Shown: one piece after another, positions 40,001-47,375 of the stretch
Numbering within the stretch: position 1 is the first letter of the stretch
How the letters are laid out: every line of letters starts with the position of its first letter
DNA from: Oscillospiraceae bacterium
GTDB lineage: Bacteria; Bacillota; Clostridia; Oscillospirales; CAG-272
Assembly: GCA_015064685.1 (NCBI GenBank)
Contig: SVRT01000003.1
Coordinates: 1 to 64,000 of the forward strand
Length of the DNA stretch: 64,000 bases
Reading direction: 5' to 3'
Notes under the pieces: model-generated
Seen by the model: the letters and a program-made list of their open reading frames with translations, nothing else
Told to the model about the DNA's origin: nothing
Databases searched by the model: none
Program-made: the position numbers and the translations under genes

Positions 40001-40635
40001 TCTTCGGTGAGGGCGGTGCATATACCATTATGTGCACAACCTGTAGTACGCTGATCCGTGATTTTCAAATTCCCGACAGCACAAATTGGCATAGCTCGCT
40101 TGACGCTATGAACAAATACTCTACTATCAGCATCACCAAAAAGCTTTATGATGAGGAAAATAACCTATATTATAACAGCTTTACCGGAAAGACCGCAGGA
40201 CATATAAACTTCACGGGAGGCACAGGCTCGGGAAGTGCAACAACGGATGAATTTGAGATAGGCAAGTATATCGTGGTAAAATACCGTGGAAGCAACACTC
40301 AGCTTGCGCTGTATGCGGGTGCCTCCAACAGCACAAAAAAGATGCTTGGAAGCTATCAGGCTCGCGCAAACATACCCGGAGACGAGTGGAGAGTTGCTGT
40401 TGTAAGCCTTGAAAACGTTAGTTCGTTTACAACCGACGAAGACGGTAAGAGTACGGTTTACGTAATGCTTGAAACCTATAGCAGTATAAACTACAATGTG
40501 GACATTGCTTACGTTGCAATAGTTGACTCCCTTGACGAGATGAAGCTTCTTCTCGACGGCGGCGAAGACTATTATTACTACGGTACCAACTTCTCATCCA
40601 CTCCCGTCAAAAACGGCGGCTCTGATGCAGAGTGA
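37093..40635 (+). CDS. Large lipoprotein with three NlpC/P60-like modules and DUF11-type domains
   Basis: A 1180-residue cell-envelope protein. The signal peptide ends in a lipobox (IVSC, Cys-25), predicting a lipid anchor. Residues 51-114 are eight SDSEPDTE-type octads, a wall-spanning linker. About 130-225 is a DUF11-like domain (NITDTLPDNTEYVSG), followed by a helical segment and an NlpC/P60-like module. The middle module looks catalytic: Cys-484 in NCAAFTNDVYW, His-564 in GGGHVMVYIGNGRF, His-576. A second DUF11-like domain (NITDKIPANTAYVSG), helical segment and NlpC-like module follow; both outer modules (LYGGTAITG and LFGGRSIRS) lack the Cys and His. A CxxC ribbon near residue 965-985 resembles the Cys/His repeats at 1-9 kb. 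A peptidoglycan peptidase role is inferred. Confidence 0.8.
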   Translation: MRIRYLSLILAFLMLLGTLSCIVSCQNKEAQETKNETFDETGRNEENSTGSDSEPNTESDSEPDTESDTRPDTESDSEPDTENDSEPDTESDTRPDTESDSEPDTESDTKPDSESETTSDTEDENETGEPDISAEKTVSHSAGKTVFPSELITYSFVLKNSGTGKGTINITDTLPDNTEYVSGADSVDGTKLSWSVTVKAGETKTVSYTVRVINNIALCDGGIITPGACKAGEFELQTHPLYIERTLNAVDQQYFDIAFRALKRSEYFRGFNLYRWMYGVAFTYAQAVSGAISIANDTPEKIMDAIANGTANATVLDMIAPGLYGGTAITGSITGIKGAPGEVTKGDLISGDGILRTRNGKTELFVYSNSGFCNLTEQCEDADLDEVLASLSTSEKYAVLRPSSNLIDFTPSDINEKPAELNEKQAAVVATAYYYLLRGECLQYDDTFMNKLSDSFSDFNESRWQTEFRAPESYTLDEWGYLNCAAFTNDVYWSTFGAALPGDMYYTGNIYTNSAKYGMRVYSFERSLTKTYTDEEKVAMEEAFMSNLEPADLIVIRRKNGGGHVMVYIGNGRFIHATGDSMNTSALEGVKENREPTLRFHRVKDYFFNRDGALNSSNVFNDPTSTRATTSIAIVRPLANADYAKNAITDTTKARMAIIGLIVEKAANIDLGVSVNPGDEITYTFKLYNTRTDDITVNITDKIPANTAYVSGCENRDGENLCWTVTIPAGKEITVSYTVKVADTATDTVIKSKDAVVAGLSFTCADIYVKKTLTESEQTSVINAFNELKSANTSLRGLALVNEIYKKALGVGNVFADVNFLTVTEGENGIYAKSNLPIQSNYTYENFTRNESGKYYKMLVPTLFGGRSIRSNRRNEWLRTRGVFVKNLMIGDVVLGKRRDGNTYVFMYTGEDKFINLSTLAYDSVEAQTTLDRLLGFDYFAVLRPSFVANAGDNDPSVDPDTCAHTPETIFGEGGAYTIMCTTCSTLIRDFQIPDSTNWHSSLDAMNKYSTISITKKLYDEENNLYYNSFTGKTAGHINFTGGTGSGSATTDEFEIGKYIVVKYRGSNTQLALYAGASNSTKKMLGSYQARANIPGDEWRVAVVSLENVSSFTTDEDGKSTVYVMLETYSSINYNVDIAYVAIVDSLDEMKLLLDGGEDYYYYGTNFSSTPVKNGGSDAE
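37243..37434 (+). repeat. Eight 24-bp coding repeats (SDSEPDTE linker)
   Basis: Octads of Ser-Asp-(Ser/Thr)-(Glu/Arg/Lys)-Pro-Asp-Thr-Glu repeat eight times with a 24-bp DNA period and higher-order 72-bp similarity. Likely to vary in copy number by slippage. Confidence 0.9.
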
Positions 40636-40655
40636 AAATTACAATTAAATAACAA

Positions 40656-40690
40656 AAGGGCGGAGCTTATCAGCTCCGCCCATATATGTT
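40656..40690. terminator. Bidirectional terminator between the lipoprotein gene and hpf
   Basis: GGGCGGAGCT pairs with AGCTCCGCCC (about 40658-40681), A-rich before and T-rich after, so it serves both convergent genes. Confidence 0.88.
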
Positions 40691-40695
40691 TTTTA

Positions 40696-41235
40696 TCAGT
40701 TTTCCGGCTCGATGAGTCCGTAATTGCCGTCCTTTCTCGTGTAAACAACGCAGGTTTTACCCGTTACGGCGTCGTTGAAAACGAAGAAGGTGTGGCCGAT
40801 AAGGTTCATCTGCATAATTGCCTCCTCGGGAGACATCGGGGTATATTCAAACCTCTTCGTTCTGATAATGATGTCATTGCTCTCGGGCTCCTCTTGCGGC
40901 TCAAGTGATGCTGCGGCGATATCTGAATCAAGGATCACTCCCTCACGCAGCTTCTTGCGCAGACGTGTCTTGTTCTTTCTGATCTGACGCTCAATGTTAT
41001 CTATGGACTTGTCAAGCGCGTCTCTGAAGCTGTCGGCATCGACCTCGCTTCTGAAAAGAGTGTTTGAGGCTTTTATCGTAACTTCAAGGGTGGCGAGATT
41101 GCGTTTGTGAGTCAAGGTCACGGTTGCACTTCCTTCTTCGCCGAAATACTTGTCGAGCTTTGAGAGCTTTTCAATGATCATTTCCTTCGTGTCATCGTAA
41201 ACGTTGAGCTGTCGACCGATAATGTTTATTTTCAT
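40696..41235 (-). CDS. hpf: Long-form ribosome hibernation promoting factor (HPF/RaiA)
   Basis: A 179-residue stationary-phase protein that pairs 70S ribosomes into inactive 100S dimers. The N-terminal HPF domain covers residues 1-100 (MKINIIGRQLNVYDDTKEMI, LEVTIKASNTLFRSEVDAD). The C-terminal dimerisation domain spans about 122-177 (KRFEYTPMSPEEAIMQMNLI, HTFFVFNDAVTGKTCVVYTR), so it is the long form usual in Firmicutes. AGGAGG precedes the start, and a structured RNA lies directly upstream. Confidence 0.96.
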   Translation of the reverse strand: MKINIIGRQLNVYDDTKEMIIEKLSKLDKYFGEEGSATVTLTHKRNLATLEVTIKASNTLFRSEVDADSFRDALDKSIDNIERQIRKNKTRLRKKLREGVILDSDIAAASLEPQEEPESNDIIIRTKRFEYTPMSPEEAIMQMNLIGHTFFVFNDAVTGKTCVVYTRKDGNYGLIEPEN

Positions 41236-41239
41236 AAAA

Positions 41240-41405
41240 ACCTCCTCTTGCCGCCACGGGCGGCGTGTATTTCTGCCGCACAGAGCGGCGTTGTTTATTT
41301 ATACGAACGCGAGATGCGTCCGTTAGCGACTAAAATAAGCGGGAAGCCGCAAAAATCTCCCAAATGATGTGATCATTCAGTCAATCTGCGCATCCCGCCC
41401 CTCTA
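41240..41405 (-). ncRNA. Candidate raiA-motif RNA upstream of hpf
   Basis: On the minus strand GCGGGATGCG (41398-41389) pairs with CGCATCTCGC (41318-41309), a 10-bp helix with one G-U pair. It encloses an AATGAT/ATCATT hairpin and GCGG arms. Between this domain and hpf are two more GC-rich hairpins, GCCGCTCTGTGCGGC and GCCGCCCGTGGCGGC. The raiA motif is a known noncoding RNA found next to raiA/hpf and comFC genes in Clostridia; position and compact fold fit, but I cannot match its consensus from memory. Otherwise it would be an hpf leader. Confidence 0.5.
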
Positions 41406-41690
41406 TACAGTTTTTCTCTGTATTAATTATATCATTTTCTATTGTTACATTAATGACTAAACAATTAACATTGTGCAAACTTTATGAAAATAGATGTCGC
41501 TGGTTGAAATCTGTTGTGCAAAACGGCAATTATTCGGTGAGACATTTGATAAAAAACAGATTGAATACTGCTTTCGAAAAACGGTACTGATATTTTGTAA
41601 AAACAGTTAGCGCGTGCTAACTGTTTTCTTTACAGTATAAGGGAAAATTGGGCATCAAAAATCGTTATTTTTTTGTCATAATATCGCGAA
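41406..41690. other. AT-rich gap with a perfect orphan hairpin
   Basis: No gene is supported; a 73-codon open frame at 41369-41590 runs through the hpf promoter region and resembles nothing. AAACAGTTAGC (41601-41611) and GCTAACTGTTT (41616-41626) form a perfect stem flanked by A and T runs, a terminator in either direction. A minus-strand TATAAT for the hpf leader lies near 41428. Confidence 0.5.
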
Positions 41691-41695
41691 AGCTA

Positions 41696-41724
41696 TTGAC
41701 ATTCAGAGTGTAATTTGCTATAAT
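41696..41724 (+). promoter_or_regulatory. Sigma-A promoter of the nfnAB operon
   Basis: TTGACA (41696-41701), 17-bp spacer, TATAAT (41719-41724). Confidence 0.9.
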
Positions 41725-41796
41725 AAAGTGGAATGTGCTATGACAAGACACGATTTATGATATTAACTTCAATTCGCTCGAAGATAGGGTTAGATT

Positions 41797-42639
41797 ATGT
41801 ATAAAATAATAAATAAAAAGCAACTCAATCCCACCGTTACGATGATGGATATAGAGGCTCCGCTCGTCGCAAGAAAGGCAGAGCCGGGTCAATTCATCAT
41901 TCTGCGCGTAAGCGAGGACGGAGAGAGAATACCGCTTACAGTTGCGGGATATAACAGAGAAGCGGGAACCGTAAAGATAATTTTCCAGATAGTCGGAGCC
42001 ACTACGAACCTACTCAATAAAAAGAGCGAGGGTGAGTATATACAAGATTTCGTCGGACCGCTCGGTGTCGCAAGCAAGCTTGACGGACTTAAAAAGGTCT
42101 GCATAGTTGGCGGCGGTGTCGGATGCGCGATCGCGCTCCCCATAGCGCAGAAGCTTCACGAGATGGGATGCGAGGTCCATTCAATAATCGGATTCAGAAG
42201 CAAGGATCTCCTTATTCTTGAGGACGAGTTCAGAGCGGCGTCGGACAAGCTCACCGTAATGACCGATGATGGAAGCGCGGGCAGACAGGGAGTAGTCACT
42301 CTTCCTCTGAAGGAAGCAATAGAGGATGGCGAAGCCTACGACGAGATAATCACGATAGGACCGCTTATTATGATGAAATTCGTGGTCGAGACGGCAAGGC
42401 CCTACAATATCCCCACGACGGTCTCTATGAATCCCATAATGATCGACGGAACCGGAATGTGCGGCGGCTGCAGACTCACCGTTGGAGGCAAGACGAAATT
42501 CGCTTGCGTTGACGGTCCCGATTTTAATGGCTACGAGGTGGATTTTGACGAGGCTATGTCAAGAGCATCTATGTACCGCGACTTTGAAAGACACGCGTAC
42601 GATGAGAGCTGCAACCTCTTTTCAAAGGAGGTAAAGTGA
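41797..42639 (+). CDS. nfnA: NADH-dependent ferredoxin:NADP+ oxidoreductase subunit NfnA
   Basis: A 280-residue FAD/[2Fe-2S] protein. With NfnB it couples NADH and reduced ferredoxin to NADP+ reduction by electron bifurcation. The FAD domain has RIPLTVAGYN; the NAD-binding domain has VCIVGGGVGCAIALPIA; the iron-sulfur site is DGTGMCGGCRLTVGGKTKFA then CVDGP near the C-terminus. This is also the fold of the dihydroorotate dehydrogenase electron-transfer subunit, but the partner gene one base downstream makes NfnA the better call. Confidence 0.92.
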   Translation: MYKIINKKQLNPTVTMMDIEAPLVARKAEPGQFIILRVSEDGERIPLTVAGYNREAGTVKIIFQIVGATTNLLNKKSEGEYIQDFVGPLGVASKLDGLKKVCIVGGGVGCAIALPIAQKLHEMGCEVHSIIGFRSKDLLILEDEFRAASDKLTVMTDDGSAGRQGVVTLPLKEAIEDGEAYDEIITIGPLIMMKFVVETARPYNIPTTVSMNPIMIDGTGMCGGCRLTVGGKTKFACVDGPDFNGYEVDFDEAMSRASMYRDFERHAYDESCNLFSKEVK

Positions 42640-42640
42640 T

Positions 42641-44056
42641 ATGGCTGCTAATATGTCTTTAAAAAAGAATCCAATGCCAACTCAAGAGCCGAGCGTCAGA
42701 GCGAAAAACTTTGACGAGGTGGCTCTCGGATATAGTGAGGAAACGGCAATAAACGAGGCTATGCGCTGTCTTAATTGCAAGCATATGCCCTGTGTAAACG
42801 GCTGTCCCGTAAAAATACACATTCCCGAGTTTATCGGTAAAATAAAAGAAGGTGACTTTGAGGGCGCTTATCAGGTGATAAACCGCTCGTCATCTCTCCC
42901 CGCGGTATGCGGAAGAGTTTGCCCTCAGGAATCGCAGTGTGAGTCGAAATGCGTTCGCGGAATCAAGGGCGAGCCTGTCGGTATCGGCAGACTTGAGAGA
43001 TTTGTTGCGGATTGGCACAACGCGCATGCTGCGGGAGAGGTCAAAAGGCCCGAATCAAACGGACACAAAGTTGCCGTTGTAGGCTCAGGCCCTTCGGGTC
43101 TCACCTGCGCAGGTGACCTTGCGAAAAAGGGATATGAAGTCACGGTATTCGAGGCTCTGCATCTTGCGGGCGGCGTGCTTGTGTACGGTATTCCCGAATT
43201 CAGACTTCCAAAGGCGATAGTTCAAAAGGAAGTCGATACACTAAAATCTCTCGGAGTCAAAATAGAGACAAACGTGGTCATTGGCAAAACGGTCACGGTG
43301 GACGAGCTTTTCGAGGACGGCTTTGAGGCGGTGTTTATCGGAAGCGGCGCGGGATTACCGAGATTTATGGGAATTCCCGGAGAGTCACTCAAGGGAGTTT
43401 ATTCCGCAAACGAGTTTTTGACAAGATCAAACCTTATGAAGGCATACAGAGACGATTCCACAACTCCGATCCTTCACGCAAAGCGTGTGGCGGTAGTCGG
43501 AGGCGGCAACGTTGCGATGGATGCGGCAAGGACCGCTCTCCGTCTCGGCGCAGAGGAGGTCTCGATAGTTTACCGTCGCTCTCTCGACGAGCTTCCCGCA
43601 AGAGCCGAGGAGGTCGAGCACGCGATGGAGGAGGGCATAATATTCAGAGTCCTCAATAATCCCACCGAGATCATCGGATACAATAATCCCGAGGACAGGC
43701 GCGATCCCAAAAACGGATTCGTAACGGGAATGAGATGCATCCGTTGTGAGCTTGGTGAGCCCGACGAAAAGGGAAGAAGACGACCCGTAGAGATCGAGGG
43801 CAGTGAGTGGGTGCTTGATGTCGACTGTGTTATCATGTCGATAGGCACGTCACCGAACCCTCTCATCAAGGCGACCACCGAAGGTCTTGAGGTAAACCGC
43901 CACGGCGGTATAATCGTCGAGGAGGAGACCGGTAAGACCAGCAAGGACGGTGTTTACGCAGGCGGCGATGCAGTCACGGGTGCGGCAACTGTAATTCTTG
44001 CGATGGGCGCGGGCAAGACCGCGGCTGACGCGATAGACAAATATTTAAGCAAATAA
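42641..44056 (+). CDS. nfnB: NfnB (GltA/GltD-like flavoprotein of the Nfn transhydrogenase)
   Basis: A 471-residue protein of the glutamate synthase small-subunit type. The N-terminal ferredoxin-like domain has two Cys clusters (CLNCKHMPCVNGCPV, then CGRVCPQESQCESKC) for two [4Fe-4S] centres. VAVVGSGPSGLTCAGDLAKK binds FAD and VAVVGGGNVAMDAARTALRL binds NADPH. No GltB-like large subunit is near, and nfnA ends one base before, so the bifurcating Nfn pair is favoured over glutamate synthase. GGAGG lies within the end of nfnA. Confidence 0.92.
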   Translation: MAANMSLKKNPMPTQEPSVRAKNFDEVALGYSEETAINEAMRCLNCKHMPCVNGCPVKIHIPEFIGKIKEGDFEGAYQVINRSSSLPAVCGRVCPQESQCESKCVRGIKGEPVGIGRLERFVADWHNAHAAGEVKRPESNGHKVAVVGSGPSGLTCAGDLAKKGYEVTVFEALHLAGGVLVYGIPEFRLPKAIVQKEVDTLKSLGVKIETNVVIGKTVTVDELFEDGFEAVFIGSGAGLPRFMGIPGESLKGVYSANEFLTRSNLMKAYRDDSTTPILHAKRVAVVGGGNVAMDAARTALRLGAEEVSIVYRRSLDELPARAEEVEHAMEEGIIFRVLNNPTEIIGYNNPEDRRDPKNGFVTGMRCIRCELGEPDEKGRRRPVEIEGSEWVLDVDCVIMSIGTSPNPLIKATTEGLEVNRHGGIIVEEETGKTSKDGVYAGGDAVTGAATVILAMGAGKTAADAIDKYLSK

Positions 44057-44092
44057 GATAATCTCAAAATATCAGGAAAGGACGTATGTGAA

Positions 44093-44893
44093 ATGGGTCA
44101 TTTAACAGGTAAGACTCTCATCGTAACGGGTGGCGGACGCGCGGTACTGTCGGACGGCAGTGCAGGCTCGATCGGATACGGAATCGCAACCGCTTACGCG
44201 AAAGAGGGTGCAAATATCGTTATCACCGGAAGAAATATGCAGAAGCTTCTCGACGCAAAGGAAGAGCTCGAAAGACTCTACGGAGTTCGTGTGCTTCCCA
44301 TCGCGGCAGATATCTCTGCAGGTCAGGATAACGCGGCAATAGCAAAGGAAGTTGTTGAGAAAACGATCGCAGAATTCGGTCGCATCGACGTTTTGATAAA
44401 CAACGCGCAGGCATCCGCTTCGGGCGTTACCATTGCGGATCATACGACCGAGCAATTCGATCTTGCAATCTATTCGGGACTCTACGCATCCTTCCATTAT
44501 ATGCAGGCTTGCTACCCTTATCTTAAAGAGACCAAGGGAAGCGTTATAAACTTTGCCTCAGGCGCAGGACTTTTCGGCAACTTCGGTCAATGCTCCTACG
44601 CAGCTGCAAAGGAGGGAATACGCGGACTTACGAGAGTTGCGGCAACCGAATGGAGCAAGGACGGCATCAACGTAAACGTCATCTGTCCTTTAGCTTGGAC
44701 CGCTCAGCTTGAGAATTTCCAGAAGGCGTATCCCGAGGCGTTCGAGAAGAACGTACACACACCGCCTATGGGTTATTTCGGTAATCCCGAGACCGATATC
44801 GGCAGAGTTTGCGTTCAGCTTTCTCACCCCGATTTCAAGTATCTCACAGGTGAGACGCTTACTCTCGAGGGCGGACTCGGACTTCGTCCTTAA
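44093..44893 (+). CDS. Short-chain dehydrogenase/reductase
   Basis: A 266-residue classical-type SDR. The cofactor loop begins TGGGRAVLSD and reaches GSIGYGIA, an insertion of about eight residues compared with the usual TGGxxGIG. NNAQAS occupies the NNAG position; YAAAKEG carries the catalytic Tyr and Lys, with Ser in INFASGAG; the C-terminus LTGETLTLEGGLGLRP is typical. Substrate unknown. It sits 37 bp after nfnB and 87 bp before hydC, so it may draw on the NAD(P)H pool these complexes control. Confidence 0.88.
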   Translation: MGHLTGKTLIVTGGGRAVLSDGSAGSIGYGIATAYAKEGANIVITGRNMQKLLDAKEELERLYGVRVLPIAADISAGQDNAAIAKEVVEKTIAEFGRIDVLINNAQASASGVTIADHTTEQFDLAIYSGLYASFHYMQACYPYLKETKGSVINFASGAGLFGNFGQCSYAAAKEGIRGLTRVAATEWSKDGINVNVICPLAWTAQLENFQKAYPEAFEKNVHTPPMGYFGNPETDIGRVCVQLSHPDFKYLTGETLTLEGGLGLRP

Positions 44894-44979
44894 TCTTAAA
44901 GTCAACGTCTTAACCGACTTCACGGCAAGGACTTGCAAATAAATTACTTTGTATTAAATTATTTAAGGAGGGCTAAAAA

Positions 44980-45459
44980 ATGGCTCATTTAAGTGAAGCA
45001 GCTGTTGCTCAGATCACTGCGATCTGCGACAGATATGCCGACGAAAAAACACCTCTTATGATGATCCTCAGTGACATCCAGAAGGAATATGGCTATATTC
45101 CGCTCGAAGTTCAGGAGCTCGTAAGCAAGAAGACCGGTATCAGCGTATCCGAGATCTACGGTGTAGTAACGTTCTATTCATTCTTCTCACTCAAGCCCAA
45201 GGGCAAGTACGTCGTAGGCGTTTGCCTCGGTACAGCATGCTACGTTAAGGGCGCACAGCAGGTTATCGATAAGTTCTCTGAGCTTCTCGGTGTTGCTCCC
45301 GGTGAGACTACCGAGGACGGTATGTTCACTCTCGACGCGCTCCGTTGCATCGGTGCGTGCGGTATCGCTCCCGCAGTTTCCATCAACGGCAAGGTATATC
45401 CTAAGGTTGAGGTATCGGGAATTGCAAAGATCATCGAAGATCTTCGCAACCAGGCTTAA
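44980..45459 (+). CDS. hydC: Electron-bifurcating hydrogenase gamma subunit HydC (NuoE-like)
   Basis: A 159-residue thioredoxin-fold [2Fe-2S] subunit. PLMMILSDIQKEYGYIP and VSEIYGVVTFYSFFSLKPKG are NuoE signatures; the cluster ligands are in CLGTACYVKGA and CIGACGIAPAVSIN. It relays electrons between HydB and HydA. GGAGGG precedes the ATG and hydB starts 18 bp downstream. Confidence 0.95.
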   Translation: MAHLSEAAVAQITAICDRYADEKTPLMMILSDIQKEYGYIPLEVQELVSKKTGISVSEIYGVVTFYSFFSLKPKGKYVVGVCLGTACYVKGAQQVIDKFSELLGVAPGETTEDGMFTLDALRCIGACGIAPAVSINGKVYPKVEVSGIAKIIEDLRNQA

Positions 45460-45477
45460 TGAAGGAGGACAGATAAG

Positions 45478-47361
45478 ATGATTAAGAATTTCGAAGAGCT
45501 TGCCCAGCTGCAGGCAGTATGCACTGCTACTATGAGCGATAAGTTCAGCGGCAAGGGTGAAAAGAGAGCAATAGTTCTTTGCGGCGGTACAGGATGCCTT
45601 TCCTCCAACTCCGCAGAGATCAAGGAGAAGATCGACGCTCTTCTCGTTGAAAAGGGACTTACAGAGAGAGTTTCCTGCAATATCGTAGGATGCTTCGGCT
45701 TCTGCTCACAGGGTCCTTTCGTAAAGATCTACCCCGAGGATACTCTTTACCGTCTCGTTAAGATCGAGGACGTTGAGGAGATCATTGAAAAGGATATTAT
45801 CGGCGGCGAGGTCGTTGAGAGACTCCTCTACGTTGATCCCGCTACAAAGGAAAAGGTCGTAAAGCAGGACGATATCAACTTCTACAAGAAGCAGAAGAGA
45901 ATCGCTCTCCACGGCTGTGGCGTTATAAATCCCGAGGACATCAACGAAGCACTCGGAGCAGGCGCGTTTGCAGGTCTTGCAAAGGCACTCAAGATGGAGA
46001 GAGCTGACGTTATCAAGGAAGTTCTCGACTCCGGTCTCCGTGGACGCGGAGGCGGCGGATTCCCCACAGGTAGAAAGTGGCAGTTCGCATTCGCTCAGCC
46101 CGACGGTGAAAAGTACGTCGTTTGTAACGGTGACGAGGGAGACCCCGGCGCATTCATGGACCGTTCCATTCTCGAGGGTAACCCCTTGGCAGTAATCGAG
46201 GGTATGGCTATCGCAGGATACGCTATCGGCGCTCAGAACGGTTACTTCTACGTTCGTGCAGAGTATCCTATCGCAGTTGCTCGTCTCCAGAAGGCGATCG
46301 ACCAGGCTACAGAGCTCGGACTCCTCGGCGATAACATTCTCGGAACAGACTTCAGCTTCCGCGCACATATCCGTCTCGGAGCAGGCGCATTCGTATGCGG
46401 TGAGGAGACAGCACTTCTTAACTCCATCGAGGGTCAGAGAGGTATGCCTCGCCCCCGTCCTCCTTTCCCTGCAGTAAAGGGACTTTGGGGATGCCCCACT
46501 ATCGTTAACAACGTTGAGTCGCTTGCTTGCGTTCCTTACATTCTCCGCAACGGTGCAGAGAGCATCTCCTGCATGGGTACAGAGAAGAGCAAGGGTACAA
46601 AGGTATTCGCTCTCGGCGGTAAGGTAAATAACGTTGGTCTCGTTGAGGTTCCTATGGGAACAACTCTCCGCGAGCTTATCTACGACATCGGCGGCGGAAT
46701 CCCCGGTGGCAAGAAGTTTAAGGCTATCCAGACCGGTGGTCCTTCCGGTGGATGCTTGACAGAAAAGGATCTCGATACCCCCATCGACTTCGATAACCTC
46801 GTTGCTAAGGGCTCCATGATGGGCTCGGGCGGAGCTGTCGTTATGGACGAGGACAACTGCATGGTCGACGTTGCTAAGTTCTATATGGAATTTACCTGCG
46901 ACGAGTCCTGCGGTAAGTGCACTCCCTGCCGTATCGGTACAAAGAGACTTCACGAGTACCTCGTTAAGATCTGCGACGGTAAGGCAACTATGCAGGATCT
47001 TGAGGATATGGAGGCTCTTGCTCAGTCTATCCAGGCAGGTTCTCTCTGCGCTCTCGGTCAGACCGCGGCTAACCCCATTCTCTCGACTCTCAAGTCCTTC
47101 AGAGATGAGTACATAGCTCACGTAGTTGACAAGAAGTGTCCCGCTAAGGTATGTAAGAACCTTATGTCTTACGTAATCGAGAAGGACAACTGTTGGGGCT
47201 GCGGACTCTGTGCAAGACAGTGTCCTGTTGACGCTATCACCGTTACAGATTACACCGCTCCCGGCAAGAAGAAGCCCGCATACTCCATCGACGCTAACAA
47301 GTGCGTTAAGTGCGGTCTTTGCATGTCTTCTTGTAAGTTCAAGGCAATCGTAAAGAAATAA
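45478..47361 (+). CDS. hydB: Electron-bifurcating hydrogenase beta subunit HydB (NuoF-like)
   Basis: A 627-residue flavoprotein, the NADH-oxidising module of the HydABC complex. An N-terminal thioredoxin-like [2Fe-2S] domain (CGGTGCLSSN, then VGCFGFCSQGP) is followed by the NuoF core with the FMN loop GLRGRGGGGFPTGRKW and NGDEGDPGAFMDR, the NADH region near GAGAFVCGEETALL, and the [4Fe-4S] motif SCGKCTPCRIG. The C-terminus adds a two-cluster ferredoxin domain (CWGCGLCARQCPV, CVKCGLCMSSCKF). This layout marks HydB over complex I NuoF. Confidence 0.97.
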   Translation: MIKNFEELAQLQAVCTATMSDKFSGKGEKRAIVLCGGTGCLSSNSAEIKEKIDALLVEKGLTERVSCNIVGCFGFCSQGPFVKIYPEDTLYRLVKIEDVEEIIEKDIIGGEVVERLLYVDPATKEKVVKQDDINFYKKQKRIALHGCGVINPEDINEALGAGAFAGLAKALKMERADVIKEVLDSGLRGRGGGGFPTGRKWQFAFAQPDGEKYVVCNGDEGDPGAFMDRSILEGNPLAVIEGMAIAGYAIGAQNGYFYVRAEYPIAVARLQKAIDQATELGLLGDNILGTDFSFRAHIRLGAGAFVCGEETALLNSIEGQRGMPRPRPPFPAVKGLWGCPTIVNNVESLACVPYILRNGAESISCMGTEKSKGTKVFALGGKVNNVGLVEVPMGTTLRELIYDIGGGIPGGKKFKAIQTGGPSGGCLTEKDLDTPIDFDNLVAKGSMMGSGGAVVMDEDNCMVDVAKFYMEFTCDESCGKCTPCRIGTKRLHEYLVKICDGKATMQDLEDMEALAQSIQAGSLCALGQTAANPILSTLKSFRDEYIAHVVDKKCPAKVCKNLMSYVIEKDNCWGCGLCARQCPVDAITVTDYTAPGKKKPAYSIDANKCVKCGLCMSSCKFKAIVKK

Positions 47362-47375
47362 GGGGGATTTGAAAA

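Noticed and set aside
41369..41590. 73-codon plus-strand open frame
   Set aside because: It overlaps the hpf leader and its promoter, has no ribosome binding site and resembles no protein family.
42641..44056. Glutamate synthase small subunit
   Set aside because: No large subunit gene is nearby, and nfnA lies directly upstream.
44980..47361. NuoE/NuoF of respiratory complex I
   Set aside because: No other nuo genes follow; HydB has the extra C-terminal ferredoxin domain and the next gene is an [FeFe]-hydrogenase.
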